Shown here: in pieces, positions 7,556 through 13,378 of the stretch
How the letters are laid out: every line of letters starts with the position of its first letter
How positions within the stretch are numbered: position 1 is the stretch's first letter
Source of the DNA: CAKTOF01 sp964523945
GTDB lineage: Bacteria; Bacillota; Clostridia; Oscillospirales; Oscillospiraceae
Length of the DNA: 18,170 nt
Direction: 5' to 3'
NCBI GenBank assembly: GCA_964523945.1
Contig: CAZGBU010000037.1
Coordinates: forward strand, 1 to 18,170
Notes under the pieces: generated by a model
What the model was told of the DNA's origin: nothing
Databases searched by the model: none
The model's input: only the letters and a program-made list of their open reading frames with translations
Position numbers and translations under genes: made by a program

Positions 7556-8133
7556 TTAGTCAATAATCAAGCAAACAGATGAACATGTACCACCATTACA
7601 TTTGCTTTCAGATACACTACAAGCGGCAACCCCCAGTGTAATGTCCAACAGTGCTTTTATTGCAATTTTATCTCCGGCTTTGGAAATAGGGGTTTCCACC
7701 GAAATACTGCCGTTAGTATTGATCTTTGTATGCATAAATAAATTGATAGGGGTAATGATAGGTCTTTGCTCCACGAGGGCATTGTTAATATTGTCGAGAC
7801 AGTTTGGATGTCCTTCGCCATTATGATAGAAAAAATCATACATTTCTGGTCTACAACAGGGGTGGAGCAAATCATGTTCTCCAACATCATCTGAAAGGAC
7901 CTGCATCATAGGGCGGTATCGATTTGTATAAACAGTATCCCCCATTTTTAATTTCAAAGACTTATTACAGTCAATCGTAACTCCTGTCGATAAGAATTCA
8001 TTTGGGACACCTGTTACCTCGGCAAAAAATCAACTACTTGACCGCCTTCTACATCAACCACAGTGATAGTTTGTCCTTGCTTCACATCAATTTTTATTCC
8101 TGAACACGCCGGCACTATGTACTCTTTGCTCAT
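7556..8133 (-). pseudogene. DUF1989 (urea carboxylase-associated / CgdAB-like) gene with one frameshift
   Basis: The start ATG at 8133 (MSKEYIVPACSGIKIDVK...) reads 39 codons to a TAA at 8016-8014. The second reading frame continues from the six-T run at 8029-8024 as AEVTGVPNEFLSTGVTID... to the stop at 7556. Adding one T to the run joins them into a 192-residue protein, close to normal for the family. The downstream part has clear DUF1989 motifs: LKMGDTVYTNRYRPMM, EHDLLHPCC, GHPNCLDN and ITPINLFMHT. DUF1989 pairs include the carboxyguanidine deiminase CgdAB, but single members have unknown roles. Hand count gives about 39% G+C over 7561-7740 against about 62% in the MATE gene, so the gene was probably acquired. 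It follows the MATE gene by 83 bp. The break may be real or a homopolymer sequencing error. Confidence 0.8.
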
Positions 8134-8216
8134 AATCCTCGCCTCTATCAAATTCCGATTTGCCGCAACCAAACGACTCATGCTTCACGGTCTCTACCGC
8201 CCGGCCGCGTTTGGCG

Positions 8217-9569
8217 TCACAGATCCTGAATGACCTTGCGCTTCCACCTTCCGCTGCAGTAGTAGATGATGCACACGATGCCGACAACCAGCGACGAGAC
8301 GGGCGCGCCCATACCGACGCCCGGCAGCCCGAAGCCGAGCGCGATGCCGAACAGCGCGGCAACCGGCACGCGGACAACGAGCGAGGAGCACACGTTGAGC
8401 ACCGACGTAACCATGGTATGCCCGGTGCCGATGAACAGCCCGCTCAGCGCCGACATAATTGGCACGCTGAGCAGATCGAACGCAAACACGCGCGCATATG
8501 CCGCGCCCGCCTCCACCACGTCCGGCTCCGTCGAGAAGACGCTGACAAGCTGCGGCGTGAACAGCTCGATGACCGCGAACAACACCAGGTTGATGACATA
8601 GATCATCACCAGGCCGACGCGCGTTGCGCGCAGCGAGCGCTCCCGCTGGCCGGCGCCCTCGTTGATGGCTACCATCGACGAGACGGCAGCCGTCGTCGCG
8701 ATGCACGGCAGGATCCCGAACGCGATCAGCTTGCCGCCCGCACCGGAGGCGGCGCTCGCCACGACGCCGAGCGTGTTGGTGATCGTCGTCAGCACGACGA
8801 ACGAGAGGCTCGTGAACAGGTTCTGCGCACACGTCGGCAGGCCGAACTGCAGCAGCAGCTTCAGCTCGCTCATGTCGATGCGGAACGAGCGGAGCTTGAA
8901 GTCGAACAGGATGTTTTTGCGCTTGAGGTAGACGATGCTGCACACCAGGCTGACGAACTGCGAGAAGATTGTCGCCGCGGCGGCGCCGGCCGCGCCGAGG
9001 TCAAACACGCCGACGGCGATCAGGTCGAGTCCGACGTTGACGCAGCAGGCGATGCAGACAAAGAGAAACGGACGGCGGCTGTCGCCGATGCCGCGCAGGA
9101 TCGCGGCGATGGAATTGTAGCCGAACACGAAAATCGTGCCGGCCGAGCAGATCATGACATAGCGGTACGCTTCGTCAAACGATTCCGCCGGCGTCTGCAT
9201 CGCCCGCAGGATGACGCCGGTCAGCCCGAGCATCAGCGCCGTTACCACGGCGGCAAAGATCAGCAGCCCGGTCAGCAGCGTGCGCACCGCGCGGCGCATC
9301 CGCTCCTCGTTGCCGCTGCCGAGGTACTGGCCGATCAGCGCCGTGCCGCCCTGACACAGGCCGATGCACAGATTGGTCAGAAGCGTTGAGATGTTCGCGC
9401 CGATGTTGACGCCGGACAGGCTGTTCGTCCCCGAAAACTGCCCGACAATGATCAGGTCGGCCATCGAATACAGGTTCTGCACGACGTTTGAAAGGATGAT
9501 CGGCAGGGCAAACGCGATCAGCGCCCGCGCCACGCTGCCGTGCAGCAGGCGGTTTTGTGTTGTGTCCAT
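8217..9569 (-). CDS. MATE family efflux transporter
   Basis: This is a 450-residue inner-membrane protein of the MATE family, drug or metabolite antiporters driven by sodium or protons. The N-terminal block, with ALIAFALPIILSNVVQNLY followed by SMADLIIVGQFSG, is diagnostic, and about 12 hydrophobic segments can be followed in two similar halves. NLYSMADLIIVGQ and GTALIGQYLG lie in the first half; FGLPTCAQNLFTS and MVAINEGAGQ mark the second. The start at 9569 (MDTTQNRLLHG) is chosen over an in-frame upstream start because GGAGG (9581-9577) lies seven bases before it. The substrate cannot be predicted. The DUF1989 remnant follows on the same strand. Confidence 0.95.
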   Translation of the reverse strand: MDTTQNRLLHGSVARALIAFALPIILSNVVQNLYSMADLIIVGQFSGTNSLSGVNIGANISTLLTNLCIGLCQGGTALIGQYLGSGNEERMRRAVRTLLTGLLIFAAVVTALMLGLTGVILRAMQTPAESFDEAYRYVMICSAGTIFVFGYNSIAAILRGIGDSRRPFLFVCIACCVNVGLDLIAVGVFDLGAAGAAAATIFSQFVSLVCSIVYLKRKNILFDFKLRSFRIDMSELKLLLQFGLPTCAQNLFTSLSFVVLTTITNTLGVVASAASGAGGKLIAFGILPCIATTAAVSSMVAINEGAGQRERSLRATRVGLVMIYVINLVLFAVIELFTPQLVSVFSTEPDVVEAGAAYARVFAFDLLSVPIMSALSGLFIGTGHTMVTSVLNVCSSLVVRVPVAALFGIALGFGLPGVGMGAPVSSLVVGIVCIIYYCSGRWKRKVIQDL

Positions 9570-9618
9570 ATTGCTTCCTCCAGAGACTGCCGCGCTGCGC
9601 GGCCTGTTCGTTACCGGT

Positions 9619-9649
9619 ATCATACACGTTGGAGTGCGCGCAAAGTCAA
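9619..9649 (-). promoter_or_regulatory. Candidate promoter of the MATE gene
   Basis: TTGACT (9649-9644) and TATGAT (9624-9619) are good hexamers but are separated by 19 bp, longer than usual. A second possible pair, TGGAAA (9714-9709) and TATGAT (9691-9686) at 17 bp, lies upstream. Both -10 elements sit inside the 9-bp palindrome GTATCATAC. Confidence 0.45.
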
Positions 9650-9765
9650 GCGCTTTTTCGGCTCCGACCGGATCACGATGAAAGTATCATACCACATGGC
9701 CGGCGGGATTTCCATACGCCGGCGCAAAAAAGTTCGGGGACGGACAGCCCGCCGCCGAACCGGCC

Positions 9766-9794
9766 TTTACAAGCACCGTGCCCTGTGCTACACT
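9766..9794 (+). promoter_or_regulatory. Promoter of the DppB-type permease
   Basis: TTTACA (9766-9771), a 17-bp spacer ending in TGC (extended -10) and TACACT (9789-9794) predict a start near 9801, about 40 nt before the TTG start codon at 9841. Confidence 0.65.
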
Positions 9795-9840
9795 GCTCTT
9801 GAGGCGCTGCGCGATGCGCGGCCGCAGGAGGTGAGCCGGC

Positions 9841-10773
9841 TTGCTTCGCTTTCTTGTCAAACGGGTGCTGTGGATCATCCCGGCACTGCTCGGCGTCATT
9901 CTGGTGCTGTTCTCGCTGAACTACCTGTTCCGGGACAATCCGCTCGGCGCGCTGCAGCGCGCCGGCTATTCGGGCACGGACTACACGTCAGCCGAGCATG
10001 CAGACGATTCGCTGGGCGAGGTTTTCCTGCGTGAATACGCCTGCTATGTCGCAGGCATTTTCACGCGGTTCGATTTCGGCGTGGACGGCTCGCGCATGCC
10101 CGTGGCCGAGACGCTGCGCGACCGCTACCGCAACACGCTGCTGCTGTCGCTGCTCGGCACGCTGCTGGCCACGGCGATCGGTGTGCCGCTCGGCATCCTG
10201 ACCGCCACGCGGCGCGGCCGCGCGCTCGACTATATCGCCACGAGCACCTCTCTGCTCGGCGCATCGGTGCCAAGCTTCTGGCTGGCGCTGATGCTGATTC
10301 TGGTGTTTGTGCAGCGGCTGGGCGTGCTGTCAGCCTGGGGTGTGTTCCGCTGGAGCGACTGGATCCTGCCCGTAATCTCAATCGGACTCGCACCGGTGGC
10401 CAATGTCGTGCGCATGACGCGCTCGAGCATGCTCGAGGTCATCCGGCAGGACTATGTCCGCACCGCGCGCAGCAAGGGGCTCACATCGCGTGCCGTCGTG
10501 CTGCGCCACTGCGTCCGCAACGCGGTGATCCCGGTCGTCACCGTCGTCGGCATGCAGATCAGCTCGATTCTGGGTACATCGGTCATCGTCGAAACGATTT
10601 TTTCGATCAACGGCCTCGGCACGACGATCGTCGCCGCACTCAACGCCTCGGACTGGCCGCTGATGCAGGGGTGCATCATTCTGATCTCGATGACGGTGTG
10701 CGTGCTCAACCTGCTCGTCGATCTGTCCTACGCGCTGATCGATCCGCGCATCCGCGCGCAATATGAGAACTGA
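9841..10773 (+). CDS. DppB/OppB-type ABC transporter permease (orphan in this window)
   Basis: This is a 310-residue integral membrane permease of the peptide/nickel ABC importer class. It opens with MLRFLVKRVLWIIPALLGV, a typical first membrane helix. A periplasmic-side loop (about 35-90) follows, then five further hydrophobic segments. The EAA-type coupling loop reads RQDYVRTARSKGL (about residues 202-214), followed by the FSINGLG block. It ends with ALIDPRIR, the usual C-terminal signature. The start is a TTG at 9841; AGGAGG (9826-9831) lies nine bases upstream and no ATG/GTG fits. The DppC partner, ATPases and binding protein, normally directly downstream, are absent: a terminator follows at once. 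It may be a relic or work with partners elsewhere. Confidence 0.9.
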   Translation: MLRFLVKRVLWIIPALLGVILVLFSLNYLFRDNPLGALQRAGYSGTDYTSAEHADDSLGEVFLREYACYVAGIFTRFDFGVDGSRMPVAETLRDRYRNTLLLSLLGTLLATAIGVPLGILTATRRGRALDYIATSTSLLGASVPSFWLALMLILVFVQRLGVLSAWGVFRWSDWILPVISIGLAPVANVVRMTRSSMLEVIRQDYVRTARSKGLTSRAVVLRHCVRNAVIPVVTVVGMQISSILGTSVIVETIFSINGLGTTIVAALNASDWPLMQGCIILISMTVCVLNLLVDLSYALIDPRIRAQYEN

Positions 10774-10809
10774 ACAACCGGGGAGAAGCACTGCTTCTCC
10801 CCGGTTGTT
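10773..10809. terminator. Bidirectional hairpin terminator between convergent genes
   Basis: A perfect 17-bp inverted repeat (10773-10789 and 10793-10809) with a three-base loop starts on the last base of the permease stop codon and overlaps two bases of the stop codon of the opposing DUF3842 gene. The T tract is short on both sides, so efficiency is uncertain. Confidence 0.7.
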
Positions 10810-11230
10810 ATGATTCCCCGGCCATCTGCCGCAGATGGTCGAGCGCGCTGGCCAACAGCGCCGAGATCGACAGATCCGGTACGCCGACAACCGTGTTGTT
10901 GCACAGGTTGACCGGCAGCAGCAGCTTGCGCGCCGGGCTCCGCCCGACGGCCAGCGCCATCTCCCCGGTGATCTCGCCGAGCATCGCGTCGGCGATCACA
11001 ATGCCGATCGGCCCGATAATCACATCTGCCGCCGCCGCGCATACGCGCACGGCGTTTTCTCCCGTCGCGCCCTGGTCCGCGCCGCCCTTGAGCATTGCGG
11101 CGGTTGCGGCGGAATTTGTCCCGACGGCGATGATATGCGCCGGGAGCGCTGCCGCCCGGATTTTCTCGACAAGCTGCCGGCCGATCCGGCCGCCCTGGCC
11201 GTCAATAATCAGAACTTCAAGCTGTTTCAT
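10808..11230 (-). CDS. DUF3842 family protein
   Basis: This is a 140-residue protein starting MKQLEVLIIDGQGGRIG, followed by IIAVGTNSAATAAMLKGGAD, QGATGENAV and DVIIGPIGIVIADAMLGEIT. That order matches the DUF3842 family of anaerobic Firmicutes as I know it. The glycine-rich N-terminal turn after a beta strand (DGQGGRIG) resembles a nucleotide- or cofactor-binding loop, but no function is established. The ATG at 11230 has GGAGG ten bases upstream; the reading frame extends further up but only as a shadow of the previous gene. It lies downstream of the ECF S component and the unknown gene but behind a terminator and a separate promoter, so it is probably its own unit. Confidence 0.85.
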   Translation of the reverse strand: MKQLEVLIIDGQGGRIGRQLVEKIRAAALPAHIIAVGTNSAATAAMLKGGADQGATGENAVRVCAAAADVIIGPIGIVIADAMLGEITGEMALAVGRSPARKLLLPVNLCNNTVVGVPDLSISALLASALDHLRQMAGES

Positions 11231-11262
11231 ATGCGCCCTCCGTTTCTCTTGCCCCGCGAGCG

Positions 11263-11292
11263 AAAAACTGCGCCCGCGCAGGGCGGGCGCAG
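11263..11292 (-). terminator. Intrinsic terminator after the ECF S component unit
   Basis: A 10-bp perfect G+C stem (11292-11283 with 11277-11268), a five-base loop and a TTTTT tract (11267-11263) on the minus strand lie directly after the stop codon of the 178-residue gene. It would end the transcript that began at the leader promoter near 12546. Confidence 0.88.
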
Positions 11293-11294
11293 CT

Positions 11295-11831
11295 TCAGTA
11301 TAACACGAATGGGATCTCCGGGCAAGCCGCCCGGAACAGTTCCGCGCGCACGACACGGTAGGCGGGCGCATACGCCGCGCGGTAGGCCGGGCTGTGGCGC
11401 AGCGCCGGGCAGCCGGCGGCACGGTAGCCGTCCAGGAAGCCGGCCAGCTCCGCCGGCGGAAACGCGAACACCGCGGCGCTGGCGCCAAGCAGATCCAGAT
11501 CGGCCAGAAACGCCGCCATCGCGTCCGGCGCGGGCGCGGCGGCGCTGCGGACAAAGACGTCGTTCAGCCGCTCCGCCGTCAGGCCGGCGGCCGCCATCGC
11601 GCCGAGCTGCACGCGCACAAAGCCGCCGCCGATGTCCTCGAGCAGCGCACCGGCCGGGCGCGGCGCAGCCTGCGCCGCCTCCTGCCGGAGATATGCCAGT
11701 GTTGCCGCGGCGTCGCCAATCAGGTGGCCGCAGCCAAACGCGCGCTGATAGAGCAGCTTGACTGCATCGCGCGGCCGCATGGCCGGATAGCGCGCAGCGT
11801 GGCGTGCGAGCAGCGCAGGCAGCTCAGTCAT
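11295..11831 (-). CDS. Conserved uncharacterised protein (178 residues)
   Basis: I do not recognise a named domain. The sequence looks like a soluble, mostly helical, Ala-rich protein. Its N-terminal block, PRDAVKLLYQRAFGCGHLI followed by a Leu/Arg/Glu helix, recalls a family of hypothetical clostridial proteins with a K-L-x-Y-Q-x-x-F-G-x-G-H core. A second block, EDIGGGFVRVQLGAM, follows at about residue 65. The C-terminal part is Tyr/Arg-rich (HSPAYRAAYAPAYRVVR). The two His-containing blocks could be functional but no catalytic motif is clear. It overlaps the ECF S component gene by eight bases and shares its promoter, leader and terminator, so it may act with that transporter. It has no signal peptide or membrane segment. 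Confidence 0.75.
   Translation of the reverse strand: MTELPALLARHAARYPAMRPRDAVKLLYQRAFGCGHLIGDAAATLAYLRQEAAQAAPRPAGALLEDIGGGFVRVQLGAMAAAGLTAERLNDVFVRSAAAPAPDAMAAFLADLDLLGASAAVFAFPPAELAGFLDGYRAAGCPALRHSPAYRAAYAPAYRVVRAELFRAACPEIPFVLY
11297..11325 (-). promoter_or_regulatory. Candidate promoter of the DUF3842 gene
   Basis: TTGCCC (11325-11320), a 17-bp spacer ending in TGT (extended -10) and TATACT (11302-11297) lie within the last codons of the upstream gene. The predicted start, about 11290, falls inside the first arm of the terminator hairpin, an unusual arrangement. Confidence 0.5.
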
Positions 11832-12366
11832 TCGTCATCAGACGCGCCCGGCGCAGCGCGAGCACCAGGATCGGCACGAGCACAATCTGGGCGATGATGC
11901 CCGGCCAGGCCGTCAGCACCGCGCCGGACAAAAACGCCGAGAACGGGAACGAGGCGGACGTCAGCCCCGCCATCGCCAGCCGGACGACGCCCCAGACCAG
12001 CCGGCCGAGAACCATCGCGGCAATCAGAGAGAGGTAGGTGTAAACCGGCTTTTTCGGCAGCAGATGGTAGAGCAGGCCGGACGCAGCGCCATACACGGCC
12101 ATTTCAAAAGCCATCGGAATCGCGCTGGCCATCGGCGGCATCGAGAAAAGCACCGAGCGCAGCAGCGGCGCAATCGCGCCGACGGCCAGGCCCCACGGCC
12201 AGCCGCACAGGAATCCGCACAGCAGCACGGGAAAATGCATCGGGCAGAGCATGCTGCCGATCTCGGGAATATTGCCGGTCAGCATCGGCAGCACCAGGCA
12301 CAGCGCCAGGCAGGCCGCCGCGGTCACAAGGCGCCGTGTGGCGCGCTGGGAGGCAGTCAGAGTCAT
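11824..12366 (-). CDS. ECF transporter S component (vitamin or cofactor precursor binding)
   Basis: The S components of energy-coupling-factor importers are small membrane proteins that bind one vitamin or cofactor precursor and dock on a shared EcfA-EcfA'-EcfT module. This 180-residue protein has about six hydrophobic segments. The block GNIPEIGSMLCPMHFPV is followed by LLCGFLCGWPWGLAVG, and then by a PLLRSVLFSMPP motif and an AFEMAVYGAASGLLYHL helix, in the arrangement I associate with ECF S components (PF12822-like). I cannot assign the substrate. The ATG at 12366 has AAAGGAG about ten bases upstream. It is preceded by a structured leader with an intrinsic terminator, so its expression probably responds to a ligand or to translation, as for many S components. 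Confidence 0.85.
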   Translation of the reverse strand: MTLTASQRATRRLVTAAACLALCLVLPMLTGNIPEIGSMLCPMHFPVLLCGFLCGWPWGLAVGAIAPLLRSVLFSMPPMASAIPMAFEMAVYGAASGLLYHLLPKKPVYTYLSLIAAMVLGRLVWGVVRLAMAGLTSASFPFSAFLSGAVLTAWPGIIAQIVLVPILVLALRRARLMTND

Positions 12367-12410
12367 CTTTGTTTTCTCCTTTCCTGCGGCATCTGCCGCA
12401 TCCGGCGGGC

Positions 12411-12456
12411 AAAAAAAGAAGGCGCCGATTCCTCCTGGGGAGGATCAGTACCTTCT
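12411..12456 (-). terminator. Intrinsic terminator within the ECF S component leader
   Basis: The stem consists of AGAAGG/CCTTCT, then CTGAT/ATCGG (with one T-G pair), then CCTCC/GGAGG around a three-base loop, interrupted only by small internal bulges. It is followed by a run of seven T on the minus strand (12417-12411), the first of which can close the stem. It lies about 90 nt after the predicted start and about 45 nt before the S gene. Confidence 0.85.
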
Positions 12457-12495
12457 GGTATCGCAATACGGTTGCATCGCCGGTTTCAGTTTCAT
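12445..12495 (-). CDS. Possible 16-codon leader peptide in the ECF leader
   Basis: An ATG at 12495 opens a frame coding MKLKPAMQPYCDTRRY and ending in TGA at 12447-12445, inside the 5' arm of the terminator. The placement is what translation-coupled attenuation would need. Against it, there is only a weak GGA next to the ATG as a ribosome site, and no run of one amino acid beyond the adjacent Arg-Arg. It may be a chance frame in a conserved RNA. Confidence 0.25.
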   Translation of the reverse strand: MKLKPAMQPYCDTRRY

Positions 12496-12552
12496 TCCAA
12501 ATGCTGTGCGGCTTCGGCCGCAGCCCGGCCGGCTTCAGCCGGCTTTTTTACA

Positions 12553-12581
12553 ATTATAGCAACCGCCGCTGCCGCTGTCAA
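12553..12581 (-). promoter_or_regulatory. Consensus sigma-A promoter of the ECF leader
   Basis: Perfect TTGACA (12581-12576), a 17-bp spacer ending in TGC (extended -10) and perfect TATAAT (12558-12553). It is the strongest promoter in the window and overlaps the stop codon of the upstream HU-like frame. A consensus promoter in front of a terminator fits control by premature termination rather than by promoter strength. Confidence 0.88.
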
Positions 12582-12835
12582 GCCCTGCGGCGGCGACGGT
12601 GCGCCGCCAGCGCGCNNNNNNNNNNNNNNNNNNNNNNNNNNNNNNNNNNNNNNNNNNNNNNNNNNNNNNNNNNNNNNNNNNNNNNNNNNNNNNNNNNNNN
12701 NNNNNNNNNNNNNNNCGCCAGCGCGCGCAGCCGCTCGCCGATGACCCCGGCGGCCGTGCTCAGCACGATCTCCGTCACTTCCGGCATGACGCCGGTGCGC
12801 AGCGACACCTCTTGGACAAGCTCTTCTGTTTTCAT
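12578..12835 (-). CDS. HU-like DNA-binding protein, interrupted by the scaffold gap
   Basis: The first 40 residues are readable and begin MKTEELVQEVSLRTGVMPEV. The pattern of an M-x-T-x-E-L-V start, a K/R-T-G turn and a following amphipathic helix resembles the helical dimerisation half of HU/IHF proteins, which are normally about 90 residues. The beta-arm half would lie in the run of N. After the gap the frame ends ALAAHRRRRRA and a stop, which does not look like an HU C terminus. If the gap is an artefact and the identical 11-bp edges are joined, the frame closes at 48 residues. The ATG overlaps the stop of the metallopeptidase gene by four bases, so it is translationally coupled to it. Identity is tentative. 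Confidence 0.45.
   Translation of the reverse strand: MKTEELVQEVSLRTGVMPEVTEIVLSTAAGVIGERLRALAXXXXXXXXXXXXXXXXXXXXXXXXXXXXXXXXXXALAAHRRRRRA
12616..12715. other. Run of 100 N (scaffold gap)
   Basis: Exactly 100 undetermined bases, a size commonly used for gaps of unknown length. The 11 bases before it (12605-12615) and after it (12716-12726) are identical, CGCCAGCGCGC, so the two contigs may simply overlap. Nothing within it can be annotated. Confidence 0.98.
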
Positions 12836-13371
12836 GCTTCAGCCTCCTGTACCGGCGCGCGCAGCAGCGCCCGGCGTGATGGATAGTCCGGCAGCACACG
12901 CGCGATGCATGCGTAGAACGCGCGTCCGTGATTCTTGTGCGCGATGTGCGCCAGCTCATGGACAACGACGTAGTCAATCGCCGCAGGCGGATACTGCATC
13001 AGCCGCCACGAAAAGCAGACGCTGTTTTTCGCGCTGCAGCTGCCGAAGCGCGTGCGCGCCGACGTGATCTTCACACCGGTCGGGACCAGGCCCATGCGCG
13101 CGCTGTAATAGGCTGTCCTCTCCGGCAGAATTTCATGCGCCAGCGCGCGCAGCCGCTTCTCCTCCGCCTCGTCCGGCTCGGGATAAGCCTGCGCACGGGC
13201 CTGCTGGCGCGCCTTTGCCCGCGCAATCCAGTCCGCATGCGACGCGGCAAACGCCTCGATCGCGGTCAGGCTCGCCGCACGCGGCGCGCGCACGAGCACC
13301 TCGCCTGTGCGCGTCACCTCGAGCGCGAGCGTTCTGCGGTCGGAGCGGATCAGACGATATTCCGTGTTCAC
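12832..13371 (-). CDS. YgjP-like zinc metallopeptidase (DUF45/M48-related)
   Basis: This is a 179-residue soluble protein of the DUF45/YgjP family. The zinc motif HELAH lies at residues 138-142 in VVVHELAHIAHKNHGRAF, with the third ligand probably H148. Upstream, RTRFGSCSAKNSVCFSWRL (about 107-125) is the other conserved block of the family. Substrates are unknown in most bacteria. The start is taken as a GTG at 13371, eight bases after the argF stop, because the residues upstream are only a frame shadow of argF; a weak GGAGAG lies about 14 bases before it. It sits in an operon with argF upstream and the HU-like frame downstream (ATGA overlap). Confidence 0.88.
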   Translation of the reverse strand: MNTEYRLIRSDRRTLALEVTRTGEVLVRAPRAASLTAIEAFAASHADWIARAKARQQARAQAYPEPDEAEEKRLRALAHEILPERTAYYSARMGLVPTGVKITSARTRFGSCSAKNSVCFSWRLMQYPPAAIDYVVVHELAHIAHKNHGRAFYACIARVLPDYPSRRALLRAPVQEAEA

Positions 13372-13378
13372 GCGGCGC

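Larger units (their letters stand above)
12367..12546 (-). ncRNA. Structured 5' leader of the ECF S component unit, candidate unclassified riboswitch or attenuator
   Basis: Transcription from the consensus promoter gives about 180 nt before the ATG. In order the RNA holds a 6-bp hairpin with UGAA loop (12543-12528), a second hairpin with CGAA loop (about 12524-12503), and a linker region with the short repeats GCGAUG and GCGAUACC (about 12500-12457). The long terminator (12456-12411) follows, then a 6-bp hairpin (12400-12385) touching the ribosome site. A terminator lying between a promoter and the gene it drives implies conditional read-through. I see no TPP, FMN, cobalamin, PreQ1 or folate core motif, so if it is a riboswitch its class is unrecognised. 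Confidence 0.6.

Noticed and set aside
8134..8216. Possible short coding remnant between MATE and DUF1989 (frame reading TVKHESFGCGKSEFDRG)
   Set aside because: Too short, no start or ribosome site of its own, and no family recognised; treated as intergenic.
8160..9389. Plus-strand open frame of 409 codons opposite the MATE gene
   Set aside because: Composition is Arg/Asp/His-rich as expected from antisense of a membrane protein gene; no recognisable domain.
9570..9623. Longer MATE start with 18 extra residues
   Set aside because: The internal ATG at 9569 has a well-placed GGAGG and gives the usual MATE N terminus; the extension contains the predicted leader.
12457..12546. TPP, FMN, cobalamin, PreQ1 or folate riboswitch in the ECF leader
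   Set aside because: None of the core motifs I know (for example CUGAGA, AGGGCA, GCCACUG) is present in the leader, so no known class was assigned.
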